A stretch of DNA of 60,143 nucleotides. It comes from Blautia sp. Its GTDB lineage: Bacteria > Bacillota > Clostridia > Lachnospirales > Lachnospiraceae. A program made the translations under genes and the position numbers. Below, one piece after another: positions 35,064 to 45,271 of the stretch (position 1 is the first letter of the stretch; the number at the start of each line of letters is the position of its first letter). The stretch is taken from contig JALERH010000042.1 in NCBI GenBank assembly GCA_022764275.1, forward strand, positions 1 to 60,143, given 5' to 3'. Below the pieces are notes generated by a model. That model was not told the DNA's origin and did no database searches. It was given only the letters and a program-made list of their open reading frames with translations.

Positions 35064-36095
35064 ATGGGATTCGAATTTATAAAAAAATTACCTACACCCG
35101 AAGAAATCCGCAACCAATATCCCATTGACGCAAAGATTCAGGCACTCAAAGAAAAGCGTGACCAGGAAATCCGCGATGTGTTCACAGGAAAATCCGATAA
35201 ATTTCTTGTTATCATCGGGCCCTGCTCCGCAGACAATGAAGATGCTGTGTGCGATTATCTTTTAAGGCTTCGTAAAGTCCAGGATAAAATTGCCGATAAA
35301 GTTATGATCATTCCCAGAGTTTATACGAACAAGCCCCGTACCACAGGAGAGGGATATAAGGGAATGGTTCACCAGCCGGATCCTGAGAAAAAGCCTAACA
35401 TGCTTGCCGGCCTCATCGCTATTCGTAAGATGCATATCCGTGCCATTGAGGAGAGCGGATTTACCTGTGCAGATGAGATGCTGTATCCGGAAAACTATCG
35501 TTATCTCTCAGACATTTTATCCTACGTGGCAGTAGGCGCACGTTCCGTAGAGGATCAGCAGCACCGTCTTACCGTCAGTGGTATGGATGTACCGGCGGGT
35601 ATGAAAAACCCTACCAGCGGCGACTTTAGCGTTATGTTAAATTCTGTTGTGGCTGCCCAGGGCGGTCACCGTTTTATATACCGTGGATGGGAAGTAGAGA
35701 CTACAGGAAACGAGCTGGCACACACAATCCTTCGTGGTGCTGTAAATAAGCATGGTGAAGCCATCCCGAACTATCATTATGAAGATCTCCGTCTTCTTTA
35801 TGAGAAATATGCTGCAAAAGATTTGAAGAACATGGCCACTATCGTGGATACCAATCATTCTAATTCCAACAAGCAGTACGAGCAGCAGGTCCGTATCGCC
35901 AAGGAGATTCTTCACAGCCGTCTTGTGGATTCGGATATCCACAATCTCGTAAAAGGTCTTATGATTGAAAGCTATATTGAGCCTGGCAATCAGAAGATTG
36001 GCTGTAATCATATTTATGGAAAATCCATCACAGACGCATGTCTGGGCTGGGATGAATCCGAAAAACTTTTATACGATATTGCAGAAATGTGCTGA
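35064..36095 (+). CDS. 3-deoxy-7-phosphoheptulonate synthase, class I
   Basis: A 343-aa type I DAHP synthase condensing PEP and erythrose 4-phosphate, the first step of the shikimate pathway. Characteristic blocks are LVIIGPCSADNEDAV, IIPRVYTNKPRTT, YKGMVHQP and VDTNHSNSNKQ. The length and N-terminal extension match AroF/AroG-type enzymes. AAAGGAG precedes the ATG. It stands alone between its own promoter and terminator; no attenuator is visible in the short leader. Confidence 0.95.
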   Translation: MGFEFIKKLPTPEEIRNQYPIDAKIQALKEKRDQEIRDVFTGKSDKFLVIIGPCSADNEDAVCDYLLRLRKVQDKIADKVMIIPRVYTNKPRTTGEGYKGMVHQPDPEKKPNMLAGLIAIRKMHIRAIEESGFTCADEMLYPENYRYLSDILSYVAVGARSVEDQQHRLTVSGMDVPAGMKNPTSGDFSVMLNSVVAAQGGHRFIYRGWEVETTGNELAHTILRGAVNKHGEAIPNYHYEDLRLLYEKYAAKDLKNMATIVDTNHSNSNKQYEQQVRIAKEILHSRLVDSDIHNLVKGLMIESYIEPGNQKIGCNHIYGKSITDACLGWDESEKLLYDIAEMC

Positions 36096-36103
36096 TAATC
36101 ATG

Positions 36104-36130
36104 ACCACCGGCTCAGCCGGTGGTTTATTT
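36104..36130 (+). terminator. terminator after DAHP synthase
   Basis: ACCACCGGC/GCCGGTGGT with a 3-nt loop is followed by TTTATTTT, 8 nt after the stop. Confidence 0.8.
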
Positions 36131-36145
36131 TATCGCCATACAGTC

Positions 36146-36190
36146 AAAAAAAAACGCCGCACCCAACGAGAAATCAGGTACGGCAGCTTT
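36146..36190 (-). terminator. terminator after xerD
   Basis: On the minus strand GCCGTACC and GGGTGCGGC pair imperfectly across a 12-nt loop, followed by nine T. Confidence 0.65.
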
Positions 36191-36207
36191 TTCCAAAGAA
36201 TATCTGC

Positions 36208-37092
36208 TCAGCATCTCGGATGTGCCTTCATATACACATCCCGCATTTTACTCATATTCATGCTCAGATAAACCTGAGTTGTAGAAATGTCTGAGTGTCC
36301 CAGCATCTCCTGTACACTCTTGATGTCAGCGCCATTCTGCAGCATATGCACTGCAAAGGAGTGACGCAGGGTATGAGGCGTGATATCCCGCTTAATTCCC
36401 GCATCATCTGCATAGCTCTTCAAAACTTTCCAGAAGCCCTGACGGCTCATAGCTTTTCCCGAACAATTTGTAAACAAAGCAGTCTCGCTGCTGTCCTTTA
36501 CAAATACCTTCCGTGCCTTCTCCATATATAAGAGCAGAGCATCCCTGCTCACATTACCGATGGGAATGATCCGCTCTTTTCCATTCTCATGGCAGACCAC
36601 ATATCCAAACTGCAGATTCACATCCTGAGTTTTCAGATGAATCAGCTCACTGACACGCATCCCCGTAGCATACAAAAGCTCCAGCATCGCTTTATCCCGG
36701 ATTCCCTTCGGCGTTGTCAGATCTGGTTGTTTCAGAAGATTATCCACTTCCTCGACTGTCAGGATCTCCGGCATTTTTTTCTCAACCTTTGGAGGCTTCA
36801 GATTGTCTGTAGGATCTTTTTCAATTTTTCTCTCCTTAAACAGATACTGAAAAAAGGCTCTCATGGAAGCCACGCTCCTGGAAATCGTAGAGGAAGCAAA
36901 ATTTTCTCTCTCCATATAATCCAGATATCCTTCCAAATCAATTTCCCGAATATCCCTGACTTCCCGAATCCCCCGATCGCTTAAAAAGCTTTCCATTTTT
37001 TTCAGATCACGCTGATAAGACACCTCCGTATTATGGGATGTCCTCTTTGTATTATGCAGATAACTGATAAATTCCCGTATGTCTCTTTCCAT
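36208..37092 (-). CDS. xerD: tyrosine recombinase XerD
   Basis: A 294-aa site-specific recombinase of the size and layout of XerD, which resolves chromosome dimers at dif. The N-terminal SAM-like domain covers 1-100. Catalytic residues are Arg146 (TGMRVSEL), His240 and Arg243 (PHTLRHSF), His266 (LGHSD) and Tyr275. The gene lies next to spoIIM, an arrangement also known in Bacillus, and away from any mobile element, so a housekeeping XerD is more likely than a phage integrase. Confidence 0.92.
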   Translation of the reverse strand: MERDIREFISYLHNTKRTSHNTEVSYQRDLKKMESFLSDRGIREVRDIREIDLEGYLDYMERENFASSTISRSVASMRAFFQYLFKERKIEKDPTDNLKPPKVEKKMPEILTVEEVDNLLKQPDLTTPKGIRDKAMLELLYATGMRVSELIHLKTQDVNLQFGYVVCHENGKERIIPIGNVSRDALLLYMEKARKVFVKDSSETALFTNCSGKAMSRQGFWKVLKSYADDAGIKRDITPHTLRHSFAVHMLQNGADIKSVQEMLGHSDISTTQVYLSMNMSKMRDVYMKAHPRC

Positions 37093-37312
37093 TCTTTTTA
37101 CTTCCTGTCTTCATAGATTGTAAAAAGTACTTCTTTTGTAACCGTTTCCCGTTACGCTTCTTTCGAAAATGTATTTGTATTATACTTGGAAATTAACATA
37201 AAATCAAACCCTTTTTTCGACGGAAAATCCCATAAAATCAGGCATTTCGCCGTCCAAACACCAAATATCGACAGCCTTATGGCAACTGCCACTATATCTT
37301 GTAAAAAAATTT

Positions 37313-37933
37313 TTAAAAAATTTTCAGGATGCTCAGAATTTTCTCTACCACCCAGGGATTCACGTAACATTCCAACAGGCTTCCTGCAAAAAAAAGTGCT
37401 GTATAAGCCAATGCTCTGATACAGAATCGATTCACATTCTGCGGAAAGATGCCATGATTTTTCCACATTCTCATGGATTCCGTATATATGGAATCCATAG
37501 CCATAAACGTAACCGGAATATAAATAAGATACTGTGGAAACAACAACCCTGTACTGATCGCCCCTCCTGCCAGCCCAAACTGCAGTAACGACATGGCAAA
37601 AAGCGCCCCCAGTTCACCCCCCAGTATCACCATTCCCAACACGGCGATTGGAACTCCAAAGACTGTGAATCCACACAAGATACACAGCAGAAAATATCCG
37701 CCCCGCAGTCTGATAATCTCCAGCAGATACTCTGTCCCGGAAACATTTCCGGTTCCAAAGGAGCTCAGCAGATAAACAGATGCCAGTGCCTTCTGTTTCC
37801 ACTTAAGCTTCCAGGCCAGATTCGGCAAAAGCATTCCCAGTAAAAAACCGCATAAAAAAAGAATCCATGCAGGGAAACTGCCTTTTTTCTTTCTCTCTGA
37901 TTTCTTTCTTTCCATAACTTCACCCTGTACCAT
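37313..37933 (-). CDS. spoIIM: stage II sporulation protein M-like membrane protein
   Basis: A 206-aa protein with about five TM segments. The pattern GTEYLLEIIRLRGGYFLLCILCGFTVFGVPIAVL and FGLAGGAISTGLLFPQYLIYIPV fits SpoIIM, a subunit of the DMP engulfment complex. The start is either 37933 or the ATG at 37915, which follows AGGGTGA. Synteny with xerD supports the assignment. It also lies next to rny. Confidence 0.75.
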   Translation of the reverse strand: MVQGEVMERKKSERKKKGSFPAWILFLCGFLLGMLLPNLAWKLKWKQKALASVYLLSSFGTGNVSGTEYLLEIIRLRGGYFLLCILCGFTVFGVPIAVLGMVILGGELGALFAMSLLQFGLAGGAISTGLLFPQYLIYIPVTFMAMDSIYTESMRMWKNHGIFPQNVNRFCIRALAYTALFFAGSLLECYVNPWVVEKILSILKIF

Positions 37934-37962
37934 TCTACGTCCCAGGCCAGGGATTTATACAA

Positions 37963-37995
37963 AAAAAGAGCCAAGTTTTTCAACTAAGCTCTTTT
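37963..37995 (-). terminator. terminator after rny
   Basis: AAAAGAGC/GCTCTTTT arms with an inner AGTT/AACT pairing, followed by T-rich sequence on the minus strand. Confidence 0.6.
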
Positions 37996-38053
37996 ATAAA
38001 TGTAGAGGTTACTTATTTCATATCAATATCAACCTTTGTAGATCGGAAGAACA

Positions 38054-39610
38054 CTATTTTGCATAGTCAACCGCTCTGCTCTCACGAATGACATTAACCT
38101 TAATCTGACCCGGATATTCAAGTTCAGCCTCAATCTGCTTCGCAATATCTCTTGCCAGAAGAACCATATCTGCATCCGTAACATGTTCCGGTACAACCAT
38201 AACCCGAACCTCTCTTCCAGCCTGAATAGCAAAGGACTTGTCCACGCCTTTAAACTGATTTGTGATGTCCTCAAGTTGTTTCAGACGATTGGTATAGGTT
38301 TCCAGTGTCTCTCTTCTCGCACCGGGGCGTGCTGCCGAAATGGCATCAGCTGCCTGAACGATACAGGCAATCAAGCTCTCCGGTTCCACATCGCCATGAT
38401 GGGCTGCCACTGCATTGATCACAACAGCAGATTCCTTGTACTTCTTACAGAGATCCACACCAATCTGAATATGGGAGCCCTCGACCTCATGGTCAATGGA
38501 TTTTCCAATGTCATGGAGCAATCCGGCACGCTTTGCAAGACGGACATCTACGCCGATCTCTCCGGCAAGTATACCAGACAGCTGTGCTACCTCAATGGAA
38601 TGCTTCAGGGCGTTCTGTCCATAACTGAAACGGAATTTCATACGTCCCAGTAATTTCAGAAGCTCCGGATGGATACCATGAACCCCAACATCCATTGCTG
38701 CTGTCTCACCATCTTCGCGAATCTGCGCCTCCACTTCTCTCTGCGCTTTCTCCACCATCTCCTCAATCCTGGCCGGATGAATACGTCCGTCCACAATCAG
38801 TTTCTCCAATGCTACTCTTGCTACTTCACGTCGAATAGGATCAAATGCGGATAAGACAACTGCCTCCGGGGTATCGTCAATGATCAGATCCACACCGGTA
38901 AGGGTTTCCAGGGTACGGATATTACGTCCCTCACGTCCGATGATACGTCCTTTCATCTCATCACTGGGAAGCTGTACAACAGAAATCGTTGCTTCGGACA
39001 CATGATCGACAGCGCATTTCTGAATGGCATTGACCACGTACTCCTTTGCTTTTTTCCCTGCTTCTTCCTTTGCTCTCCCCTCAAGCTCTTTGTAAAGCCG
39101 TGCAACATCCACCTTTACATCGTCTTCCACACTTTTGAGCAATTCTTCTTTTGCCTGTTCGGAGGTCAGACCGGAAACACGTTCCAGTTCCTGTACTCCT
39201 TTCAGCTCGAGTTCTTCCACTCTCTTCTCTTTCTTCTGCAATTCAGCAAATCTCGCTGTGCATTCTGCCTCACGCTTCTCGACTGCATCTGCTTTCTTAT
39301 CGATAGCTTCTTCTTTCGACAAGACACGTTTTTCGTACTTCTGCAGTTCGTTTCTTCGTTCCTTAGTTTCTTTCTCCAGTTCATTTTTTGTCCGGAGAGA
39401 TTCTTCCTTTACTTCCAATAAAGTTTCACGTTTCTTTGTCTCGGCTGCCTTCAAAGCTTCATCTATGATGCCTCTGGCTTTTTCCTCTGCTGAACCAATC
39501 GTTTCTGCGTCTTTTTTGACTTTATTCTCCACAGCAACTTTGCAAGTAACAGGAACTGCAATAATGAGCGCGACTACCACAGCGACAACTGCAACTATGA
39601 TTGTTGTCAC
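38054..39610 (-). CDS. rny: ribonuclease Y
   Basis: A 518-aa membrane-anchored endoribonuclease that starts mRNA turnover. An N-terminal TM helix (2-22) is followed by a long charged coiled coil (about 30-190). A KH domain comes next ([27 protein letters not shown]), then an HD domain with [17 protein letters not shown]. The start codon is GTG with AAGGAGG seven nt upstream. Its position next to recA-recX is common in Firmicutes. Confidence 0.96.
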   Translation of the reverse strand: MTTIIVAVVAVVVALIIAVPVTCKVAVENKVKKDAETIGSAEEKARGIIDEALKAAETKKRETLLEVKEESLRTKNELEKETKERRNELQKYEKRVLSKEEAIDKKADAVEKREAECTARFAELQKKEKRVEELELKGVQELERVSGLTSEQAKEELLKSVEDDVKVDVARLYKELEGRAKEEAGKKAKEYVVNAIQKCAVDHVSEATISVVQLPSDEMKGRIIGREGRNIRTLETLTGVDLIIDDTPEAVVLSAFDPIRREVARVALEKLIVDGRIHPARIEEMVEKAQREVEAQIREDGETAAMDVGVHGIHPELLKLLGRMKFRFSYGQNALKHSIEVAQLSGILAGEIGVDVRLAKRAGLLHDIGKSIDHEVEGSHIQIGVDLCKKYKESAVVINAVAAHHGDVEPESLIACIVQAADAISAARPGARRETLETYTNRLKQLEDITNQFKGVDKSFAIQAGREVRVMVVPEHVTDADMVLLARDIAKQIEAELEYPGQIKVNVIRESRAVDYAK

Positions 39611-39695
39611 AGGAGCACCTCCTTATTATTTAGTTTTCATTGTACAAATACAACAATACAAGTTTATCTGTTTTTGAGAATTATGTCAAGTTTTT

Positions 39696-40229
39696 CTATG
39701 GAATTGTTTCACATTTTTCTCTGTCAAAGCTGTCATCTTCTCCGTTATCCCGCTTTCTGGAAATCTCCATTTTCTCCAGGACCTGGGAAATATCTCCCCA
39801 GGAAAACCCTCTCCGCTGCAGATAGCCGTACAATCTGCGTATTTCCTTATCATCCAGACAGCTTCCCGGGGCATATTTCTTCTCTATGGCAGCCTGGATC
39901 AATGCCTGTTCATCCGGCTCCGTGAGTTCTGCCGCCCTTTCCCATGCACGCTGTGCGGTTTCCCTGTCCACGCCCTTCTGGCATAGCTCCTGCAGGAGCT
40001 TCTGCCGGCTTTTCGTACCTATGCGGTAAGAAATATAATTCTCCGCATACCGGTCATCATCCAGATATCCATAGGACCGCACATAAGCAAGTGCATCCTC
40101 CACTGCCTCTATGGAAAAACCTGCCTGACGCAGCCGGTCAGACAGGCCTTTTTCCGTACGGTCCATATGTTCCAGAAGAAGCAGGGCCTTTCTTCGTGCT
40201 TTTTTCTGTTCTTCCGGTGTCAATGGCAT
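39696..40229 (-). CDS. recX: regulatory protein RecX
   Basis: A 177-aa helical-repeat protein that modulates RecA filaments. Typical RecX features are ALLLLEHMDRTEKGLSDRLRQAGF, AYVRSYGYLDDDRYAENYI and RRLYGYLQRRGFSWGDISQVL. It starts 3 nt after the recA stop codon, so both come from the SOS-controlled recA promoter. Confidence 0.92.
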   Translation of the reverse strand: MPLTPEEQKKARRKALLLLEHMDRTEKGLSDRLRQAGFSIEAVEDALAYVRSYGYLDDDRYAENYISYRIGTKSRQKLLQELCQKGVDRETAQRAWERAAELTEPDEQALIQAAIEKKYAPGSCLDDKEIRRLYGYLQRRGFSWGDISQVLEKMEISRKRDNGEDDSFDREKCETIP

Positions 40230-40232
40230 AAA

Positions 40233-41387
40233 TTACACCTCATCCATGAACTCTGCAGAAGTGTCTGCTGCCTCAGGTTCAGCGATCTCCTGTGCAGCTA
40301 CAGTTTCTTCAGCAGCCTGAGATGCTTTCTTTGCTGCCCGGGTAGTTTTTACTTCTTCCTTCTTCTCTTCCGTCTGTGTTCCCTCTTCCTCTGGAAGCAG
40401 ATGATAGTGAATACGCACTTTCTTTTCAATCTCATCACAGATATCTGGATGCTCTTTCAGGAAAATCTTGGCATTCTCACGTCCCTGGCCAATCTTATTT
40501 CCTTCGTATGCATACCAGGCTCCACTCTTATTTACAATGGAATTCTCTGCTGCCAGATCCAGAATATCTCCTTCTTTGGAAATACCGGTGCCAAACATGA
40601 TATCAAACTCTGCCTGCTTAAAAGGCGGGGCAACCTTATTCTTCACTACTTTGATCCGGGTATGGTTACCCACCATTTCACCGCCCTGCTTCAGAGTCTC
40701 CACGCGGCGCACATCCATACGTATGGAAGCATAAAACTTCAGGGCACGACCTCCTGTGGTGGTCTCCGGATTTCCAAACATCACGCCGACCTTTTCACGA
40801 AGCTGGTTGATAAAGATGACGACACAGTTGGATTTACTGATAACGGCAGTCAGCTTACGCAGTGCCTGTGACATCAGTCTGGCCTGCAGACCCACATGGC
40901 TGTCTCCCATGTCGCCGTCAATCTCCGCCTTTGGAACAAGAGCAGCAACAGAGTCCACAATGATGATATCAACCGCACCGGAACGTACCATCGTCTCGGT
41001 GATCTCCAGGGCCTGCTCTCCATTATCCGGCTGGGAAATATAAAGGTTATCGATATCTACTCCGATATTTTTTGCATAGACAGGATCCAGCGCGTGCTCT
41101 GCATCAATAAAGCCTGCGATACCGCCTCTCTTCTGCACTTCTGCCACCATATGTAAGGCAACTGTGGTCTTACCACTGGACTCCGGTCCGTAGATCTCCA
41201 CGATTCTGCCCTTCGGAACACCCCCTACTCCAAGGGCAATATCAAGGCTCAGTGAGCCTGTTGGAACTGCCTCTACCTGCATGTTTGACTGAGAGTCTCC
41301 CAGCTTCATCACGGAACCCTTGCCATACTGCTTTTCAATCTGTCCAAGCGCTGCTTCCAGCGCTTTCTTTTTATCTTCATTTACCAT
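40233..41387 (-). CDS. recA: recombinase RecA
   Basis: A 384-aa strand-exchange protein. Walker A GPESSGKT is at 67-74, [15 protein letters not shown] is Walker B, and [21 protein letters not shown] carries L1/L2 elements. The last 50 residues are an unusually Ala/Glu/Thr-rich tail. It is transcribed with recX from a promoter carrying an SOS box. Confidence 0.97.
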   Translation of the reverse strand: MVNEDKKKALEAALGQIEKQYGKGSVMKLGDSQSNMQVEAVPTGSLSLDIALGVGGVPKGRIVEIYGPESSGKTTVALHMVAEVQKRGGIAGFIDAEHALDPVYAKNIGVDIDNLYISQPDNGEQALEITETMVRSGAVDIIIVDSVAALVPKAEIDGDMGDSHVGLQARLMSQALRKLTAVISKSNCVVIFINQLREKVGVMFGNPETTTGGRALKFYASIRMDVRRVETLKQGGEMVGNHTRIKVVKNKVAPPFKQAEFDIMFGTGISKEGDILDLAAENSIVNKSGAWYAYEGNKIGQGRENAKIFLKEHPDICDEIEKKVRIHYHLLPEEEGTQTEEKKEEVKTTRAAKKASQAAEETVAAQEIAEPEAADTSAEFMDEV

Positions 41388-41423
41388 CTATAGTATTCTC
41401 CTTATCCTTATTTCTCTGTAATT

Positions 41424-41437
41424 CGAACCTATGTTCG
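41424..41437. promoter_or_regulatory. SOS (LexA) box of recA
   Basis: CGAACCTATGTTCG fits the firmicute SOS consensus CGAAC-N4-GTTCG perfectly. It lies 15 bp downstream of the -10 box and 37 bp before the recA ATG, a position for repression by LexA. Confidence 0.92.
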
Positions 41438-41452
41438 TGTTTTCTGTATACT

Positions 41453-41481
41453 ATAGTATTATACTTTTCCCAGTATGTCAA
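41453..41481 (-). promoter_or_regulatory. sigma-A promoter of recA-recX
   Basis: On the minus strand TTGACA (41476-41481), 17 bp and TACTAT (41453-41458). A TATAAT inside the spacer is an alternative but badly spaced. Confidence 0.7.
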
Positions 41482-41582
41482 GCATTTCCTCAAAATTTAC
41501 CGGATTATCGTTCGACAGGAAGTGACTCTTTTCCAGCCTGCACCTATCTCTGCCTTCTTGGGCAATCTCTCCACATTCTTTG

Positions 41583-44500
41583 TCATTGCTCATAGAATGA
41601 CACCATTCCTCTTCCATTTTCCTTCGATTTATACAGTGCCTTATCCGCTGCCTCATACAGGCGATTAAAGGTTCTGTGTTCCTCATCCGCAATGGCCACT
41701 CCCATAGACAGGCTTGTACCGCCATCCGCTGAAGTAACTGTTAAATTCACCTTTTCAAATATCTGTTTTGCCGCCGAGAAGATTTCAGAAACAGGTCTGT
41801 CCTTTTCAAAAAACAGTGCTGCCGCAAATTCGTCTCCTCCCATCCTGCATGCCATTCCTTCCTCGTCCATCGATGCACTCAGAGCCTGCGCGACCAGGAT
41901 CAGGAACTCATCCCCGGCCCTGTGCCCCAGTGTGTCATTGTATTCCTTGAAACGGTCAATATCCATCATAAACATCACTGTCTTTGTGTCCTCATTCAGC
42001 AGCTTTGCTTCCACATCATTCTGGAAAGCGGTATGATTCATAAGCCCAGTCAGAGGATCCTGGCGGTAAATGCTTTCCCAGCGTTTCAGTCTGGTCTGAG
42101 CTTTCTGGGTTTCAACAGATATGATTTTTTTTACCGCATGCGTACTGGCACTGTCGACAATAATAACCTCCGTGCGTTCCGAGCGTTCCGCTGAGTCATA
42201 ATATTTTTTTCCATAGCATAATACATAAACCATACTTCCGTCTTTTCTGAGAATACGATGTTCAATATAGGCAGTCGGATTCTTTGCGAGCAGTTCATTG
42301 ACCATACAGAGATACTCTGTCCTGTCTTCCGGACTGATCAGATCCATCTGTCCCAGATGTCGTTCTTTCACATCTTCCATGGAATAGCCCGTCATCTGTT
42401 CAAATCTTTCGTCTGCCTGTACGATTTCCATCTTTTCATTCAGCACATACCGACTGTAGCAGACCGGATAGACCAGACTGTTCAGCTTTCCATCCGCCCC
42501 GTCCATCTTTTCCTTACTTTCTGCCTGTCTGTTCTCAGCTGCTTTCCGGAACAGATCATCCGGCTGCATTTGATTCTTACCCTGTTCTTTTCCGGCAGGC
42601 TGACCCCCGGATATTTCCTGCAGCATTTCCAGGAATTCGGCAACGATGGTGGGGTCAAACTGAGTTCCTGCACAGCGTCTCAGTTCTTCCCTGGCCTTTT
42701 CTTCCGGCATTGCGGCACGGTAGCTTCTTGTGTTGACCATGGCATCATAGGCATCCACAACAGAAATCATACGTGACAGCAGAGGGATTGTCTCACGGCT
42801 GAGTCCATCGGGATAGCCTTTTCCATCCCACCTTTCATGATGGTGGAGAATCATATCGGCAATTCCCCGCAGCTCCTGTGCGCTGTTTGCAATCTGGTAT
42901 CCCTTCTGAACATGTGTCTGCATCACTTTCCACTCTGCCTCATTGAGCTTTCCGGGTTTATTCAAAATTTCCAGTGGAACCCCTATCTTTCCAATATCAT
43001 GAAGCAGGCAAAGTAATGATAAATTGCTTAGCTGCAGATCACTCAGCCCCATCCTTTTTCCCAGCATGGCTCCCAGGTTCTGCGTTCTCTTTACATGTGC
43101 CTCTGTATCACTGTCACATTCCTCCAGAGCACAGACCAGCGAAGTCAGAAAATCCGAATGACCAGACTTGCGGTTGAGAAGCTTTTTGGTCTGCATTCCC
43201 TGAAATGCCTGATCAATTGCCTTCATAATATCCGGTTCTTTCTCCGTTGCCATACTGACAGCATACTGCACGCTCCACTGGCAGTTTTCCTGCATTCTGG
43301 ACAGACACTCCAAAACCTGTTCTTCGTCAAAATGATAACACAGCGCAATCAGATTTGCATCCCGTCCCCGGACAAAATAAGAACCTTCCGGCAGAAACTG
43401 TCTCATCTTGCCTGACAGCTCCTGTATTACCTGATCCCCCCTGCTGTGTCCGAAACTGTTATTGATATCCGTAAGATTATTGATATCACATACCGCAACT
43501 GCTGTGGGATAACCGAATACGACAGGATTTTCACTGACAAACAGCCGGAAACTTTCCCAGTTCTGAAAACCAGTCAGTACATCTGTTTCCAGTGATGCAT
43601 CTGACAGAACAAATAAATGGCCCATCATTTCGTTTTTCTCGTTTTTCAAAAGACGGTATTCACAGCGAACCGGTTTCATCTCCGCTCCCTTATCGACGTA
43701 GCACTGAAGAGTATAGCTGTCCTGTGTCTGGTCAAATTTGATTTTTTCAGGGAAACCACATCTGTTCATAAACTCCCGCGTTGTCATATTCTCCTCGAAA
43801 GACAGCTCCGGAAACAGCCTGCTTACTTTCTCATTATGCAGAATAAGATAATCTTCATAGTCAAACAGAGCGATTCCCTGATCGATATTTTCAAAGATCA
43901 GATTTCTAAAATGATTCAGCATGCCGTGTGTGGCATAGGCAAAGCAGTTCCAGTAGAGAAACCCTGCCACAATACTGTATCCACATATGGAATAATCCAG
44001 TAAATTCAATACGGTGGATCCCGGAAGAAACAAAAAGACCGCATTGATTCCTACTGTTGCCAGGATCACCCAGACTGCATAACGGTACTGTCTTCGGTAA
44101 TCAGAAGGAATCCTGCATACTTTGAAAATCAGTAATGCCACCACCAGTATCAGAAGAAGATATGTATAGGCAAGATGCATCTGATACAGCGGCATCATCT
44201 GATAACTGTACTTCGCAATCGGTGTCCCACGGTATTCATAATGCAATGCGATTTCCCAAAAGGGATTCAGCATCAGCACCAGTGTATCGAAGACCAGATA
44301 TGCACCAATCATCTTCATCATAGTCCTGCCTGTTTTCTTCATCTGATGTTTGGTAAAGCAGACCGTAAACAAAAGAAGTGAGACCAGTGCCCAGTCAATA
44401 CTTGCAAAATAAATACTTGACATAAAGGACACCAGAAAATAATCCTCAGACAGAATACTGGCCAGGTAGCTGAAATCCACTACCGCAGCTCCTATACAGG

Positions 44501-44618
44501 CAACTCCCAGAAAGGTGCCGGTTTTACATCTTTTTTTCAGTGATTTCACTGCCAGAAAAATATCCAGTATCCCCAGCAGCAATGACAGGATACTGTAGAT
44601 TATATAAAGTGCCTGCAT
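41583..44618 (-). CDS. multidomain cyclic-di-GMP protein: 7TM, degenerate GGDEF, HD-GYP, PAS, GGDEF
   Basis: A 1011-aa membrane signalling protein; ATG 44618 follows GAGGAAGAG. Residues 1-225 contain seven hydrophobic segments like the histidine-kinase 7TM sensor domain, and a PAS-like region covers about 235-345. A GGDEF-fold domain at 345-480 has RGRDA in place of the signature (417-421), so it is probably inactive. An intact HD-GYP domain (485-670) has LLHDIGK with H540/D541 and GYP at 601-603. A PAS domain (715-825) and an intact GGDEF (927-931) follow. It should both degrade and make cyclic-di-GMP. Confidence 0.9.
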   Translation of the reverse strand: MQALYIIYSILSLLLGILDIFLAVKSLKKRCKTGTFLGVACIGAAVVDFSYLASILSEDYFLVSFMSSIYFASIDWALVSLLLFTVCFTKHQMKKTGRTMMKMIGAYLVFDTLVLMLNPFWEIALHYEYRGTPIAKYSYQMMPLYQMHLAYTYLLLILVVALLIFKVCRIPSDYRRQYRYAVWVILATVGINAVFLFLPGSTVLNLLDYSICGYSIVAGFLYWNCFAYATHGMLNHFRNLIFENIDQGIALFDYEDYLILHNEKVSRLFPELSFEENMTTREFMNRCGFPEKIKFDQTQDSYTLQCYVDKGAEMKPVRCEYRLLKNEKNEMMGHLFVLSDASLETDVLTGFQNWESFRLFVSENPVVFGYPTAVAVCDINNLTDINNSFGHSRGDQVIQELSGKMRQFLPEGSYFVRGRDANLIALCYHFDEEQVLECLSRMQENCQWSVQYAVSMATEKEPDIMKAIDQAFQGMQTKKLLNRKSGHSDFLTSLVCALEECDSDTEAHVKRTQNLGAMLGKRMGLSDLQLSNLSLLCLLHDIGKIGVPLEILNKPGKLNEAEWKVMQTHVQKGYQIANSAQELRGIADMILHHHERWDGKGYPDGLSRETIPLLSRMISVVDAYDAMVNTRSYRAAMPEEKAREELRRCAGTQFDPTIVAEFLEMLQEISGGQPAGKEQGKNQMQPDDLFRKAAENRQAESKEKMDGADGKLNSLVYPVCYSRYVLNEKMEIVQADERFEQMTGYSMEDVKERHLGQMDLISPEDRTEYLCMVNELLAKNPTAYIEHRILRKDGSMVYVLCYGKKYYDSAERSERTEVIIVDSASTHAVKKIISVETQKAQTRLKRWESIYRQDPLTGLMNHTAFQNDVEAKLLNEDTKTVMFMMDIDRFKEYNDTLGHRAGDEFLILVAQALSASMDEEGMACRMGGDEFAAALFFEKDRPVSEIFSAAKQIFEKVNLTVTSADGGTSLSMGVAIADEEHRTFNRLYEAADKALYKSKENGRGMVSFYEQ

Positions 44619-44713
44619 AATGCTCTTCCTCTTTTCCCGTGAACATACATTGATACGGATATCGTACTTTCCAGAAAAGGGCATCGCCTCCTGCGATGCC
44701 CAAATCTTTTTTC

Positions 44714-44962
44714 TCACCCCTGCGACAGAACGCTGCGCACGTGGTCTACCTCTTCTCTTGTAGCTTTTGATGCCGGTACATAATAGCCTTTTGTACGGGC
44801 AATCTGATAAATTTCTTCCTGCGACATTTCACACTGGTTGCGCATTTGCTTTAATGTCTGCTTTAACTGGGGATTCTCGGTCTGCGGGATCATCTCGCCA
44901 TACCGTGTCAGCTCTCCGTTTATTCCCGTCAAAGTATCAACCACCATGGTTTTTTCATTCAT
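44714..44962 (-). CDS. coat-F-like spore coat protein
   Basis: An 82-aa helical protein similar to the coat F family (VDTLTGINGELTRYGEMI, LRNQCEMSQEEIYQIARTKGYYVPA type pattern, ending in the usual YY-P-A segment). These ferritin-like helical proteins are found in the spore coat. It follows a second small coat protein gene by 12 nt, and the two probably form an operon made in the mother cell. The coding start has AGGTCAGGA upstream. Confidence 0.75.
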   Translation of the reverse strand: MNEKTMVVDTLTGINGELTRYGEMIPQTENPQLKQTLKQMRNQCEMSQEEIYQIARTKGYYVPASKATREEVDHVRSVLSQG

Positions 44963-44974
44963 TTTCCTGACCTC

Positions 44975-45160
44975 CTACTGTAAAAACTGCATTAACTGCT
45001 GCTTGCTCTGCATTGCGGACTGGGCGGATTTCTGAAAGAACTGTTTCACTTCCGTATCCGTCGCCTGTTGGGCATATGCATCCATTTTACAGTGGGTGGT
45101 CTCAAAACCGCCGATTAAATGACGCAGATTCTGTAAATCCAATTCCGATATTTCTGTCAT
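44975..45160 (-). CDS. small coat-F-like spore coat protein
   Basis: A 61-aa protein starting TEISELDLQNLRHLIGGFET and ending FFQKSAQSAMQSKQQLMQFLQ, the pattern of the small partner proteins of coat F genes in Clostridia. AGGAGGTAGTATC precedes the ATG. It lies 12 nt upstream of the larger coat-F-like gene. Confidence 0.75.
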   Translation of the reverse strand: MTEISELDLQNLRHLIGGFETTHCKMDAYAQQATDTEVKQFFQKSAQSAMQSKQQLMQFLQ

Positions 45161-45271
45161 GATACTACCTCCTTATATGTGATACAATAGCTAGTATCTC
45201 AGAAAACACGGAGAATATACGCATAATTTCATTCCCAGATAAGACTGTTTTCCGGTCTTCAGGAATCCATT

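Noticed and set aside
36208-37092. xerD as integrase of a mobile element
   Set aside because: Neighbours are core genes (spoIIM, rny, DAHP synthase), no att-like repeats are seen, and the spoIIM-xerD order is known in other spore formers.
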